Positions 52,701 through 60,983 of a stretch of 64,000 bases of DNA are shown in pieces. A model generated the notes under the pieces. That model ran no database searches, was not told the origin of the DNA, and saw nothing but the letters and a program-made list of their open reading frames with translations. Numbering within the stretch: position 1 is the first letter of the stretch; every line of letters begins with the position of its first letter. The stretch is taken from positions 2,108,001 to 2,172,000 of the forward strand of contig NZ_CP098740.1 of assembly GCF_026167665.1 (NCBI RefSeq). The letters are read 5' to 3'. Both the position numbers and the translations under genes were made by a program. The DNA comes from Streptomyces drozdowiczii. GTDB lineage: Bacteria > Actinomycetota > Actinomycetes > Streptomycetales > Streptomycetaceae.

Positions 52701-53496
52701 CGAGGCGCGCGAGGCGGCGGCGAAGCGGCGGGCGGACGCGGCGGAGCAGGCGGACCAGCTCATCGCCAAGGCTCAGGAGGAGGCGCTGCGCGCCGCCACG
52801 GAGGCCGAGGAGCAGGCCGACGCGATGGTCGGGGCGGCGCGCAAGGAGGCCGTGCGGATCACCTCCGAGGCGACGGTCGAGGGCAATGGGCTGGTGGAGC
52901 GGGCCCGGACGGACGCGGACGAGCTGCTGGTCGGCGCGCGCCGGGACGCCACGCAGATCCGGGAGCGGGCCGAGGAGTTGAAGACCCGGGCGGAGACCGA
53001 GGTCCAGGAGCTGCACGACCGGGCGCGCCGGGAGACGGCCGAGCAGGTCAAGACGGTCGGCGAGCGCGTCGACAAGCTGATCAAGGCGGCCACCGAGCAG
53101 CGCGAGGAGGCCGCGGCGAAGTCCAAGGAGCTGCTGGCGGACGCGAATGCGGAGGCGAGCAAGGTCCGGATCGCCGCCGTGAAGCGGGCCGAGTCGCTGC
53201 TGAAGGAGGCCGAGCAGAAGAAGGCCAGCCTGGTGCGCGAGGCGGAGAAGCTGCGGGCGGACGCCGAGGCGGAGGCCAAGCGGATGGTGGACGAGGGCCG
53301 GCACGAGCTGGAGGTCCTGGTGCGCCGGCGCGAGGACATCAACACGGAGATCTCCCGTGTCCAGGACGTGCTGGAGGCGTTGGAGTCTTTCGAGACCCCC
53401 GCGGCGGGCGGTAAGGGCGGCGCGTCACCGGCCGCCGGCGTCAAGGCCGGGGCCGCGGCGGGCACTCGATCGAGTGGCAAGCAGTCCGATGGGTAG
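49702..53496 (+). CDS. scy: Polarity scaffold coiled-coil protein Scy
   Basis: The 1264-residue product starts at GTG 49702. The N-terminus (MRGYERQESHRAEEDHLSRF, then AEDLGYQVEVLRAKLHEARR) is that of Scy. Nearly all of the rest is Ala/Glu/Arg-rich coiled coil with 11-residue-type periodicity (repeated EAERLRxEA blocks), ending in VLVRRREDINTEISRVQDVLEALESF and a disordered Gly/Ala tail. In Streptomyces, Scy organises the polarisome at hyphal tips with DivIVA and FilP and influences tip number and septation. It is somewhat shorter than the ~1326 residues I recall for S. coelicolor. The following gene is filP. Confidence 0.95.
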   Translation: MRGYERQESHRAEEDHLSRFEAEMDRLRTDREKAVQHAEDLGYQVEVLRAKLHEARRSLAMRPAYDSADIGYQAEQLLRNAQIQAEQLRSDAERELRDARAQTQRILQEHAEHQARLQAELHNEAVQRRQQLDQELAERRQTVESHVNENVAWAEQLRTRTESQARRLMEESRAEAEQALAAARAEAARLAEETRQRVGSEAESARAEAESILMRARKDAERMLSAAAGQAQEATSHAEQLRQTTTAETEQTRQQTTELNRAAEQRMQEAETRLREARLEAEKVLAEAKEAAVKRLASAESQNEQRTRTAKTEIARLVGEATKESESLKAEAEQALADARAEAERLRAEAAEAARTAAAEDAAAQLAKAARSAEEILTKASEDAKAATRAAGEEAERIRREAEAEADRLRGEAAEQADQLKGAAKDDTKEYRAKTVELQEEARRLRGEAEQLRSEAVAEGERIRGEARREALQQIEEGAKTAEELLAKAKADAEELRGTATAEGERVRTEATERAAALRKQAEDALDRARAEAEQLRTEAEEQAEAARTAAEEAAAALREETELAVAARQSEAADELTRLKGEAETRLAAAEQALGEARTEAERIRREAGEESERLRAESAERLRTLQEQVEAEAQRLRDEAAADASQSRAEGEAVAVRLRTEAATEAERLRTEAQETADRLRSEAAAAAERVGTEAAEALAAAQEEANRRRREAEETLDAARSEANQERERAREQSEELLASARKRVEEAQAEARRLTGEAETRAAELVAAAEQTAQQVRDSVSGLQEQAEAEIAGLRSTAEHVAERTKSEAQEEADRLRADAHAERERAGEDASRIRQVAKEETDAAKAMAERTVSDAIAESERLRADTAEYSQRMRTEASDALASAEQDAARSRAEAREDANRMRSEAAAQADLLVSEATAEAERLRTDAERQAARTVDEAAGDAERMRAEASATVGSAQEHAARTREESERLRADAEAAAEQMRAEARQEADRLLDEAREAAAKRRADAAEQADQLIAKAQEEALRAATEAEEQADAMVGAARKEAVRITSEATVEGNGLVERARTDADELLVGARRDATQIRERAEELKTRAETEVQELHDRARRETAEQVKTVGERVDKLIKAATEQREEAAAKSKELLADANAEASKVRIAAVKRAESLLKEAEQKKASLVREAEKLRADAEAEAKRMVDEGRHELEVLVRRREDINTEISRVQDVLEALESFETPAAGGKGGASPAAGVKAGAAAGTRSSGKQSDG

Positions 53497-53681
53497 CCGA
53501 CCGGCCGTCGTCCGTGGTTGCACATGGACCGTCAACCGTCCGAGTGGCAAGGGTTACGGGGGTCAGCCACTCAAAAGGGGTGTCATTCTCCAGATCAAAC
53601 CGGCATCTGCTCGATGACACGCCGCCCCGGCCCCTAGGATTCCCTCTATCACCTCACCGGTCTCACTTCGACAGGAACCCC

Positions 53682-54620
53682 ATGAGTGACCCTTCCTCCC
53701 CCTTCGGCTTCGAACTCGTGCGGCGTGGTTACGACCGCGGTCAGGTGGATGACCGCATTACCAAGCTCGTCGCCGACCGTGATAGTGCTCTCGCCCGCAT
53801 CACATCGCTGGAAAAGCGCATCGAGGAGCTGCACCTCGAAACGCAGAACGCCCAGGCCCAGGTGAACGACGCGGAGCCGTCGTACGCGGGTCTCGGCGCG
53901 CGTGTGGAGAAGATCCTCCGGCTGGCCGAGGAGGAGGCGAAGGACCTGCGCGAGGAGGCCCGTCGCGCCGCCGAGCAGCACCGCGAGCTCGCCGAGTCCG
54001 CCGCCCAGCAGGTGCGCAACGACGCCGAGACCTTCGCCGCCGAGCGCAAGGCCAAGGCCGAGGACGACGGCGTCCGCATCGTCGACAAGGCCAAGGGTGA
54101 GGCCACCGCGCTGCGCGCCGACGCGCAGAAGGACGCGGCGCAGAAGCGCGAGGAGGCCGACGCCCTCTTCGAGGAGACCCGCGCCAAGGCCGCCCAGGCC
54201 GCCGCGGACTTCGAGACCAACCTCGCCAAGCGCCGCGACCAGTCGGAGCGCGACCTCGCGTCCCGCCAGGCCAAGGCCGAGAAGCGCCTCGCCGAGATCG
54301 AGCACCGCGCCGAGCAGCTCCGCCTGGAGGCGGAGAAGCTGCGCACCGACGCCGAGCGCCGGGCCCGTCAGACGGTGGAGACCGCGCAGCGCCAGTCCGA
54401 GGACATCGTGGCGGACGCCAACGCGAAGGCCGACCGCATCCGCAGCGAATCGGAGCGCGAGCTGGCGGCGCTGACCAACCGCCGCGACTCGATCAACGCG
54501 CAGCTGACCAACGTCCGCGAGATGCTGGCGACGCTGACCGGTGCCGCGGTGGCCGCCGCCGGCACCCCCGCCGACGAGGAGCCCGCCTCCCGAGGCGTCC
54601 CGGCCCAGCAGACCCGCTGA
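53682..54620 (+). CDS. filP: Filament-forming coiled-coil protein FilP
   Basis: The 312-residue product starts at ATG 53682 with AGGA nearby. A DivIVA-like N-terminus (SPFGFELVRRGYDRGQVDDR) precedes continuous coiled coil (about 45-280, e.g. RVEKILRLAEEEAKDLREEA) that ends in LAALTNRRDSINAQLTNVREM, similar to the Scy C-terminal segment. FilP forms intermediate-filament-like networks that stiffen hyphal tips and bind DivIVA. It has its own likely -10 (TAGGAT, 53635-53640) and is followed by a strong hairpin. Confidence 0.95.
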   Translation: MSDPSSPFGFELVRRGYDRGQVDDRITKLVADRDSALARITSLEKRIEELHLETQNAQAQVNDAEPSYAGLGARVEKILRLAEEEAKDLREEARRAAEQHRELAESAAQQVRNDAETFAAERKAKAEDDGVRIVDKAKGEATALRADAQKDAAQKREEADALFEETRAKAAQAAADFETNLAKRRDQSERDLASRQAKAEKRLAEIEHRAEQLRLEAEKLRTDAERRARQTVETAQRQSEDIVADANAKADRIRSESERELAALTNRRDSINAQLTNVREMLATLTGAAVAAAGTPADEEPASRGVPAQQTR

Positions 54621-54634
54621 TTCCGGTTGTCGTA

Positions 54635-54679
54635 CCCGCGTGCCCGGTTCCGCCTTTGTGGTGGCGCCGGGCACGCGGG
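54635..54679 (+). terminator. Hairpin terminator of filP
   Basis: A 13-bp perfect stem (CCCGCGTGCCCGG and complement) has a 19-base loop that contains a further CGCC/GGCG arm. It begins 15 bases after the filP stop and isolates scy-filP from the ABC genes. Confidence 0.8.
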
Positions 54680-54684
54680 CGTTC

Positions 54685-54690
54685 TAGCGT
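54685..54690 (+). promoter_or_regulatory. -10 element (TAGCGT) for a leaderless ABC transporter mRNA
   Basis: TAGCGT ends six bases before ATG 54697. It lies directly after the filP terminator, and no Shine-Dalgarno is present. Confidence 0.45.
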
Positions 54691-54696
54691 GAACGC

Positions 54697-55689
54697 ATGA
54701 TCGAGCTCGATGGCCTCACGAAGAGGTACGGGAACAAGGTCGCCGTCGACCAGTTGTCGTGCGTGATCAAACCGGGAATGGTGACGGGTTTTCTGGGACC
54801 CAACGGGGCGGGCAAGTCCACCACGATGCGGATGATGCTCGATCTCGACAACCCGACCAGCGGTTCCGTGCGGATCGACGGCAAGCACTACCGCGAACTC
54901 GAAGAACCCTTGAAGTACATCGGCGCGCTCCTGGACGCCAAGGCGATGCACGGCGGGCGGAGCGCGTACAACAATCTGCTCTGCCTGGCGCAGAGCAACC
55001 GCATTCCCGAACAGCGGGTGGCGGAGGTGCTGGAGACCGTCGGCCTGACCGCGGTGGCCAGGAAGAAGTCCAAGGGTTTCTCGCTCGGCATGGGCCAGCG
55101 CCTGGGCATCGCGTCGGCGCTGCTCGGTGATCCCCGGATCCTGATGTTCGACGAGCCGGTGAACGGTCTCGACCCCGAGGGCATCCACTGGATCCGGAAC
55201 CTGATGAAGACGCTCGCCTCGCAGGGCCGCACGATCTTCGTCTCCTCGCACCTGATGAGCGAGATGGCGCTGACCGCCGACCATCTGATCGTGATCGGCC
55301 AGGGCAGGCTGCTCGCCGACACGTCGATGGCCGACTTCATCCAGGAGAACTCGCGGAGTTACGTACGGCTGCGCTCGCCGCAGCAGGAGCGGCTGCGCGA
55401 CGCGCTGCACCAGGAGGGGGTCGTCGCCGTCGAGGCGGACGGCGGCACGCTGGAGGTGGACGGCGCCACCACCGAGGACCTGGGCGAGCTGGCCGCCCGG
55501 CACGGGATCACGCTGCACGAGCTGAGCGCCCAGCGGGCGTCGCTGGAGGAGGCGTTCATGCAGATGACGGCGGGCGCGGTCGAGTACCACGCGCACTCGG
55601 AGCCGGGCGGCGGCGCACCGCCTCCGCCCGCGGGCGCGCAGTGGGGCGAGGGCTGGGTCCAGCGGCCCGGCGGCGGAGAGGGGGCGTGA
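54697..55689 (+). CDS. ABC-2 transporter ATP-binding protein, pair 1
   Basis: The 330-residue ATPase starts at ATG 54697. Walker A is GPNGAGKSTTMRMM, the signature is the CcmA/YxlF-type LGMGQRLGIA, and Walker B is ILMFDEPVNGLDPEG, followed by the H-loop VFVSSH-type IFVSSHLMSEM. A C-terminal regulatory domain is followed by a short Gly/Pro tail. It is a close paralogue of the ATPase at 56607. The stop overlaps the permease GTG at 55686. Its transported substrate is unknown; bacitracin/lantibiotic-type exporters share this architecture. Confidence 0.93.
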   Translation: MIELDGLTKRYGNKVAVDQLSCVIKPGMVTGFLGPNGAGKSTTMRMMLDLDNPTSGSVRIDGKHYRELEEPLKYIGALLDAKAMHGGRSAYNNLLCLAQSNRIPEQRVAEVLETVGLTAVARKKSKGFSLGMGQRLGIASALLGDPRILMFDEPVNGLDPEGIHWIRNLMKTLASQGRTIFVSSHLMSEMALTADHLIVIGQGRLLADTSMADFIQENSRSYVRLRSPQQERLRDALHQEGVVAVEADGGTLEVDGATTEDLGELAARHGITLHELSAQRASLEEAFMQMTAGAVEYHAHSEPGGGAPPPPAGAQWGEGWVQRPGGGEGA

Positions 55690-55691
55690 CG

Positions 55692-56471
55692 ATGGCTTCG
55701 GTGCCCGCGGTCCTGACCTCCGAATGGACCAAGATCCGCACGGTCTCCTCCACCACCTGGACGCTGATCTCGGCGTTCCTGGTCACCGTGGCGATGGGCG
55801 CGGCCCTGTGCGCGGTGATGAACGCCCAGTTCGACGATCTCTCCGAGGCGGAGCGGCTGACCTTCGACCCGACGTTCGTCAGCTTCTCCGGGATGATCCT
55901 CGGCCAGCTGGCGATGGTGGTGTTCGGGGTGCTCGTCGTCGGTACGGAGTACAGCTCCGGCATGATCCGCACCTCGCTGGCGGCCGTGCCGCAGCGGGCG
56001 ACGTTCCTGTTCAGCAAGATGCTGGTGGCCGGGGTCCTCGCGCTGGTGGTGGGGCTGGTCACCAGCTTCGTCACGTTCTTCCTCGGGCAGGCGCTGCTGG
56101 GCGACCACGGTACGGACATCGGCGCGGAGAACGTGCTGCGCGCGGTCGTCGGCGGCGGGCTCTACATGGGGCTCATCGCGCTGTTCTCCATGGGCGTGGC
56201 GGCGATGCTGCGCAGCTCCATGCTGTCGCTGGGCATCCTGATGCCGTTCTTCTTCCTGGTCTCGCAGATCCTGTCGGCGGTGCCGGGGGCCAAGAAGGTC
56301 GCCCAGTACTTCCCGGACCAGGCGGGCTCCAAGATCATGCAGGTGGTGCCGGACGCGATGAACAGCGATCCGGCGCCTTACGGGCCGTGGGCCGGGCTGC
56401 TGATCATGGTGGGCTGGGTGGCGGCCGCGGTGCTCGGCGGCTTCCTCGTACTCAAGAAGCGCGACGCCTGA
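55692..56471 (+). CDS. ABC-2 transporter permease, pair 1
   Basis: The product has 259 residues from ATG 55692 (MASVPAVLTSEWTKIRTV); GTG 55686, which overlaps the ATPase stop, is an equally plausible start. Six membrane segments are evident (SAFLVTVAMGAALCAVM, GQLAMVVFGVLVVGTEY, LVAGVLALVVGLVTSFVTFF and others), with the family motif SEWTKIRTV and EYSSGMIRTSLAAVP. It pairs with the ATPase immediately upstream. Confidence 0.9.
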   Translation: MASVPAVLTSEWTKIRTVSSTTWTLISAFLVTVAMGAALCAVMNAQFDDLSEAERLTFDPTFVSFSGMILGQLAMVVFGVLVVGTEYSSGMIRTSLAAVPQRATFLFSKMLVAGVLALVVGLVTSFVTFFLGQALLGDHGTDIGAENVLRAVVGGGLYMGLIALFSMGVAAMLRSSMLSLGILMPFFFLVSQILSAVPGAKKVAQYFPDQAGSKIMQVVPDAMNSDPAPYGPWAGLLIMVGWVAAAVLGGFLVLKKRDA

Positions 56472-56606
56472 GCGGGGGCGGCCCGGGACTCGCCCCCGTA
56501 ACGGCTTGGGCGGAACCGTCAAGGCGCGGATATCCTCCTCACTCATACGGGGGCGTACGGCCGGACGGCGTGTGCCCCGACGACAGATAGTCGATGGGGC
56601 TGGAGC

Positions 56607-57758
56607 ATGATCGAGGCAGTCGGCCTGACCAAGCGCTACGGCGCGAAGACGGCCGTGTACAACCTTTCCTTCCAGGTGCGGCCGGGTGCCGTCACCGGGT
56701 TCCTCGGTCCCAACGGGTCGGGCAAGTCGACCACCATGCGCATGATCCTCGGCCTGGACCGGCCGACGGCCGGCCGGGTCACCATCGGCGGCCACGAGTT
56801 CCGGAATCTGCCGAACGCGCCCCGCCAGGTGGGCGCCCTGCTCGACGCCAAGGCGGTGCACGGCGGGCGCAGCGCCCGCAACCACCTGCTCTCGCTCGCC
56901 CAGCTGGCCGGCATCCCGGAGGCCCGGGTGGACGAGGTGCTGGGGGTCGTCGGCCTCCAGGACGTGGCCCGAAAGCGCTCCAAGGGGTTCTCGCTCGGCA
57001 TGGGCCAGCGCCTGGGCATCGCGGCGGCGCTCCTCGGCGACCCGCAGGTGCTGCTGTTCGACGAGCCGGTCAACGGCCTCGACCCGGAGGGCATCCTCTG
57101 GGTCCGCAATCTGATGAAGATGCTGGCGTCCGAGGGCCGCACGGTCTTCGTCTCCTCGCACCTGATGAGCGAGATGGCCCTCACCGCCGACCACCTGATC
57201 GTGATCGGGCGCGGCCAGCTGATGGCCGACATGAGCGTCAAGGACTTCATCTCGGCCAACTCGGCCGACTTCGCCCGGGTCCGCGTCCCGGACGAGACGC
57301 CGGAGCAGCGGGAGAAGCTGACGACCACGCTGACCGAGGCCGGCGGCCAGGTCCTCTCCGAGCCGGACGGCGCCCTGCGGGTCACCGGCCTTGCGCTCCC
57401 CCGGATCAGCGACCTGGCCCACGAGTCGGACGTCCGGCTGTGGGAGCTCTCGCCGCACCAGGCGTCGCTGGAGGAGGCGTACATGCGGATGACGCAGGGC
57501 GCCGTGGACTACCGCTCGACGGCCGACCAGCGGGCCCACCTCCAGCAGCAGCCCCCGCATCCCGGCTACGGGCCGCAGCCGGGGTACGCCCCGCCGCCCC
57601 AGCAGCCCGTGCCGGACGTGCCGCAGCAGGGCTGGTACGCCCCGCCGCCGCCCGGACAGAACCCGTACGCGGCCGCACCGGCCCAGGCGCCCGCGCCGGC
57701 CGCCGCCCCTCCCGCCCCGGCGGCGGTGCCCGCCGAGGCCCCGCCCCCGCAGACCTGA
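56607..57758 (+). CDS. ABC-2 transporter ATP-binding protein with Pro/Gln-rich tail, pair 2
   Basis: The 383-residue ATPase starts at ATG 56607 behind GGAG. Walker A is GPNGSGKSTTMRMI, the signature LGMGQRLGIAAA and Walker B VLLFDEPVNGLDPEG. The core is paralogous to the ATPase at 54697. The last ~75 residues are Pro/Gln/Tyr/Ala-rich (HPGYGPQPGYAPPPQQP), an unusual tail for an ATPase. The partner permease follows by 28 bases and carries a similar Pro/Gln/Tyr-rich N-terminus. Confidence 0.92.
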   Translation: MIEAVGLTKRYGAKTAVYNLSFQVRPGAVTGFLGPNGSGKSTTMRMILGLDRPTAGRVTIGGHEFRNLPNAPRQVGALLDAKAVHGGRSARNHLLSLAQLAGIPEARVDEVLGVVGLQDVARKRSKGFSLGMGQRLGIAAALLGDPQVLLFDEPVNGLDPEGILWVRNLMKMLASEGRTVFVSSHLMSEMALTADHLIVIGRGQLMADMSVKDFISANSADFARVRVPDETPEQREKLTTTLTEAGGQVLSEPDGALRVTGLALPRISDLAHESDVRLWELSPHQASLEEAYMRMTQGAVDYRSTADQRAHLQQQPPHPGYGPQPGYAPPPQQPVPDVPQQGWYAPPPPGQNPYAAAPAQAPAPAAAPPAPAAVPAEAPPPQT

Positions 57759-57786
57759 CCAAGCGCGAGACCAGCGAGGACCCCCG

Positions 57787-58653
57787 ATGACCACGCCGCC
57801 GGCGCCGCAGGCGCCGTACCAGCAGCCCGCGCCGCAGCAGGGGTACCAGCAGCCGCCGCAGGGCTTCTACACCTCGCCGATCCCGCTGCGTCCCGCGACG
57901 CTCGGGGACGCGATCGCCTCGGAGTGGACCAAGATCCGGTCCGTCCGCTCGACCATGTGGACGCTCGGCGTCATGACCGCGCTGCTGCTGGTCATCGGGG
58001 TGCTCACGGCGGTCGCCGTCTCCGCGTCCGACGCGCAGATGAACGACACCCCGGTGCTGAGCCTCGGCTTCTTCGGGGTGCTGCTCGGCACGATCTGCGT
58101 GATCACGCTCGGCGTGATGACGATCGCCTCGGAGTACGGCACCGGCATGATCCGTACGACGCTGACGGCCTGCCCGAGCCGGGGCCGGGTGCTCGGCGCC
58201 AAGGCGCTCGTGTTCTTCCTGCTGACCTTCGTCCTCACCACGGTCGTGACGTCGGTGGTCGCCCTGATCCAGTCGTCCATGCTGGACGCGGCGTCGCCGA
58301 GCGGCGAGGAGTGGCTGCGCGCCACGGTCGGCGTCGGGCTCTACGTGGCGACGCTGGGGCTGCTGGCGCTCGCGGTCGGCGCGCTGATCCGGCACTCGGC
58401 CGGGGCGATCACGCTGATGATCGGGCTGGTGCTGCTGCCGCTGGTGCTGGCGCTCTTCATGTTCGCCGACTCGCTGTCGACGCTCCGCGAGAAGATGCTG
58501 GAGTACTCGATCCCCAACCAGCTGAGCATCTTCTACGACAGCTCGGTCACGGAGTCCGGGCCGTCCGGCTGGGAGCCGCTGTGGATCATCCTCGTCGTGA
58601 CGGCGATCGCCATGGGCGGGGCGTACCTCTCGATGAACCAGCGCGACGTCTGA
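57787..58653 (+). CDS. ABC-2 transporter permease with Pro/Gln-rich N-terminus, pair 2
   Basis: The 288-residue product starts at ATG 57787. Residues 1-30 are PxQQP-type low complexity (QAPYQQPAPQQGYQQPPQG). They are followed by the ASEWTKIRSVRSTMWTLGV pattern shared with pair 1 and about six membrane helices. EYGTGMIRTTLTACPSRGRV aligns with the corresponding loop of the pair 1 permease. The matching low-complexity tails on ATPase and permease suggest that they arose together. Confidence 0.91.
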   Translation: MTTPPAPQAPYQQPAPQQGYQQPPQGFYTSPIPLRPATLGDAIASEWTKIRSVRSTMWTLGVMTALLLVIGVLTAVAVSASDAQMNDTPVLSLGFFGVLLGTICVITLGVMTIASEYGTGMIRTTLTACPSRGRVLGAKALVFFLLTFVLTTVVTSVVALIQSSMLDAASPSGEEWLRATVGVGLYVATLGLLALAVGALIRHSAGAITLMIGLVLLPLVLALFMFADSLSTLREKMLEYSIPNQLSIFYDSSVTESGPSGWEPLWIILVVTAIAMGGAYLSMNQRDV

Positions 58654-58657
58654 AGCC

Positions 58658-58987
58658 TCAGTAGCGGGGCGCGTTCCGGGACCGCTGCACCTTCGTGGTG
58701 CGGCGGTCCTTCGCGTTCCAGCAGGCCTTGTGCCAGTGCCTTCGGTCGTCGACGCCGCCGTATTCGGACCAGGCCACCAGATGCGGGACCCCGGAGGGGA
58801 TCTCCTGGTCGCAGCCGGGGCAGCGGTAGCGCTTGCCGGCCGCGCTCGCGCCGCTGACCGGGCGCACCGACCACTCCTCGCCCTGCCACTCCTCCGTACG
58901 CCCGCCCCCGCCGTACCGGTCCGCCGACTCGCTCGCACTGTCGTTGCGGCTCTCGCCGCCTCGGGGGCGGTTGCGGCGCGGGGACAC
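58658..58987 (-). CDS. Small protein with a zinc-ribbon-like C-terminus
   Basis: The 109-residue product starts at GTG 58987 behind GAGGTG. The first 50 residues are basic and Ser/Gly-rich (PRRNRPRGGESRNDSASE). The second half has RYRCPGCDQEIPSGVPHLVA and RHWHKACWNAKDRR, a CxxC ... HxxH/C arrangement that would bind one zinc ion. Homologues in Streptomyces are often labelled ATP/GTP-binding without visible motifs. It is convergent with the permease gene, with only 4 bases between them. Confidence 0.78.
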   Translation of the reverse strand: MSPRRNRPRGGESRNDSASESADRYGGGGRTEEWQGEEWSVRPVSGASAAGKRYRCPGCDQEIPSGVPHLVAWSEYGGVDDRRHWHKACWNAKDRRTTKVQRSRNAPRY

Positions 58988-59184
58988 GTTTCACCTCACG
59001 GAACGGGCTGGGCGGGACCCGTCCAGCGTAGGGCCATTCGGGCGGGGTACCCGCCTTTCGGGCTTCGCGGCGCGAGGGTTACCGGAAAATCGCAACAACT
59101 CCGCGCCGGACCGTGCCTTTGGCACTTGTCAGACGTTGATGCCAGTAGGGGAGAGCCGCGTCGGCCGCAAGGAGGCAATTGGCG

Positions 59185-60225
59185 ATGCGCGTCGGAACGT
59201 TCGTACTGGCGGCCCAGTTTCCGGGCCAGGGACCGGGGGAAGCGCTGCACCGCGCGATCCGGTCCGCCGAGGTCGCCGAGGAGTCCGGGCTCGACTCGGT
59301 CTGGCTGGCCGAACACCACTTCGTGCCGTACGGGGTGTGCCCGTCCGCCGTCACCCTGGCCGCGCAGCTGCTCGGCCGGACCCGCCGCATCCGCGTCGGT
59401 ACGGCGGTGAGCGTGCTGCCCACGCAGCATCCGGTGGCGCTCGGCGAGCAGGCGGCGCTGCTCCACCTGACCAGCGGGGGCAGATTCAGCCTCGGGGTCG
59501 GCCGGGGCGGTCCCTGGGTGGACCTGGAGGTGTTCGGCGGCGGCCTGGAGGCTTACGAGAAGGGGTTCCCGGAGTCCCTGGGGCTGCTGCTCGACTGGCT
59601 GCGCGAGCCGCGCGTGGCGGGCCGGGGCGAGCGGTACGCCTTCCGCGAGGTCGCGGTCGTCCCCCGGGCCGACGAGCTGATCGGCGCGGAGGAGGCGGAC
59701 GGGGCCGGGCCCGAGGTGATCGTGGCGTGCACCTCGCGCACGACCGTGGAGCTCGCCGCCGACCGGGGCCTGCCGATGCTGCTCGGCATGCACTGCGGGG
59801 ACGAGGAGAAGGCGGAGATGGTGGCGCTCTGGCGGTCCCGGGCGCTGGCGGCCGGGACCGCGCCGGAGAAGGTGCGCGGGGCGGGGCATGTCTCGGCCGG
59901 GGTGGCCCAGATCGCCGACCGCACCGAGGACGCCGTGGAGACGCTGGTGAAGGCGATGCCGGGCTGGCTGCGCCAGGGGCTCGGCGCGCATGTCACCGTC
60001 GACGGCCGGCACCGCGTCATGCGGGACCCCGTCGGGTACGCGGAGCTGCTGTGCGGCCTTCATCCGGTGGGCACGCCGGAGCTGGCGGCCGAGCGCCTCG
60101 CGGTCACCGCCGAGCGCACGGGCATCACCCGCTTCGCGCTCCTGGTGGAGGGTTCCGGAGATCTCGTCGCCACGGAAGAGAACGTAGCGCGGCTGGGCAC
60201 GGAGGTACGGCCACTCCTCGAATGA
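59185..60225 (+). CDS. LLM-class flavin (F420/FMN)-dependent oxidoreductase
   Basis: The 346-residue product starts at ATG 59185, with AAGGAGG ten bases upstream. A luciferase-like barrel shows GLDSVWLAEHHFVPYG, RIRVGTAVSVLPTQHPVALG and GRFSLGVGRGGPWVDLEVFG. These are the usual patterns of bacterial luciferase-like monooxygenases, several of which use F420 in actinobacteria. The substrate is not evident. The gene stands alone between the zinc-ribbon and SCO5389-family genes. Confidence 0.88.
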   Translation: MRVGTFVLAAQFPGQGPGEALHRAIRSAEVAEESGLDSVWLAEHHFVPYGVCPSAVTLAAQLLGRTRRIRVGTAVSVLPTQHPVALGEQAALLHLTSGGRFSLGVGRGGPWVDLEVFGGGLEAYEKGFPESLGLLLDWLREPRVAGRGERYAFREVAVVPRADELIGAEEADGAGPEVIVACTSRTTVELAADRGLPMLLGMHCGDEEKAEMVALWRSRALAAGTAPEKVRGAGHVSAGVAQIADRTEDAVETLVKAMPGWLRQGLGAHVTVDGRHRVMRDPVGYAELLCGLHPVGTPELAAERLAVTAERTGITRFALLVEGSGDLVATEENVARLGTEVRPLLE

Positions 60226-60324
60226 CCCCCGCGCACGGACGCAAGGGTGTACGGCGGTGTGCTTACGGAGCCGCCGCCCCGGACCAGTTGCACCTCCCGC
60301 GGCCCGGAACGGCGACGGAAGCGT

Positions 60325-60717
60325 TCAGCAGTCCCGTAGTTCGGGCGACTGGTTGAGCAACTGGCCCCTCACCGAAGTGAACTTGGCCAGTCGGTCGTCG
60401 ACCGAGGCGTCCAGCGGGAACACCGCGACGCGGTGGCAGTTCTGGAATGCGAGACGCACTCCGAAGTGCCGCTGCAGCGCGCCGCGTATCGCATCACTCG
60501 CGAGCGCACGCAGCAGCTGACCACGGGCCTGCTCGTTGGGCGGCGGCGTCTGGTTGTCGGCGAACTCCCCGCCGTCGACCTTCAGCTGAGCCACCAACGA
60601 GCTGATCATCTCCCATGCGTAGGGCAGGGAGGTCCGGACGCAGTCGACGAAGTCGGCTTCGTCGACCTCGCCTCGCTCGGCCTGTTCCAACAGAGCCGGT
60701 GAGACGTCGAGCGACAT
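60325..60717 (-). CDS. SCO5389-family protein of unknown function
   Basis: The 130-residue product starts at ATG 60717 with AGGAG well placed. It is an acidic, soluble, probably helical protein (MSLDVSPALLEQAERGEVDE, VRTSLPYAWEMISSLVAQL, RGQLLRALASDAIRGALQRH) ending SPELRDC. It is conserved next to nucS in Streptomyces. No catalytic motif is visible. The divergent neighbour nucS is 267 bases away. Confidence 0.85.
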   Translation of the reverse strand: MSLDVSPALLEQAERGEVDEADFVDCVRTSLPYAWEMISSLVAQLKVDGGEFADNQTPPPNEQARGQLLRALASDAIRGALQRHFGVRLAFQNCHRVAVFPLDASVDDRLAKFTSVRGQLLNQSPELRDC

Positions 60718-60983
60718 GGGTTCTCCTCTCGCGGCCCCGGCGGATTACCGGAGCCTTACGGGCAGGGAAGAAGGCCGACGACGACGCAGCGTGCACGCAC
60801 GGCGACCTCCCGCTTCCACGGTAAGGGCGCAGTCCGGGCCGCACCAGGAGATTGGGAACACAACCGGCCAATAACGAAGGGGTTCAAAGAGGGGCAAGAC
60901 AGAAAGCGTCAACTCCGGAAGGGACGGGAGTGACGGATGGGTGAATCGCGTCGGGCCCCCGACGTCGAGTAGCGTTGCCGACC

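Noticed and set aside
49654..52769. Long open frames antisense to scy (840 and 550 codons)
   Set aside because: They are mirror effects of the GC-rich, periodic EAERLR-type codons of scy. Their compositions (Leu/Gly/Arg-only or Ser/Ala/Arg-only) match no protein family and they lack ribosome sites.
53580..53620. Inverted repeat GTGTCAT/ATGACAC between scy and filP as a terminator
   Set aside because: The arms are only 7 bp with a 27-base loop and no GC-rich stem; it is too weak to claim.
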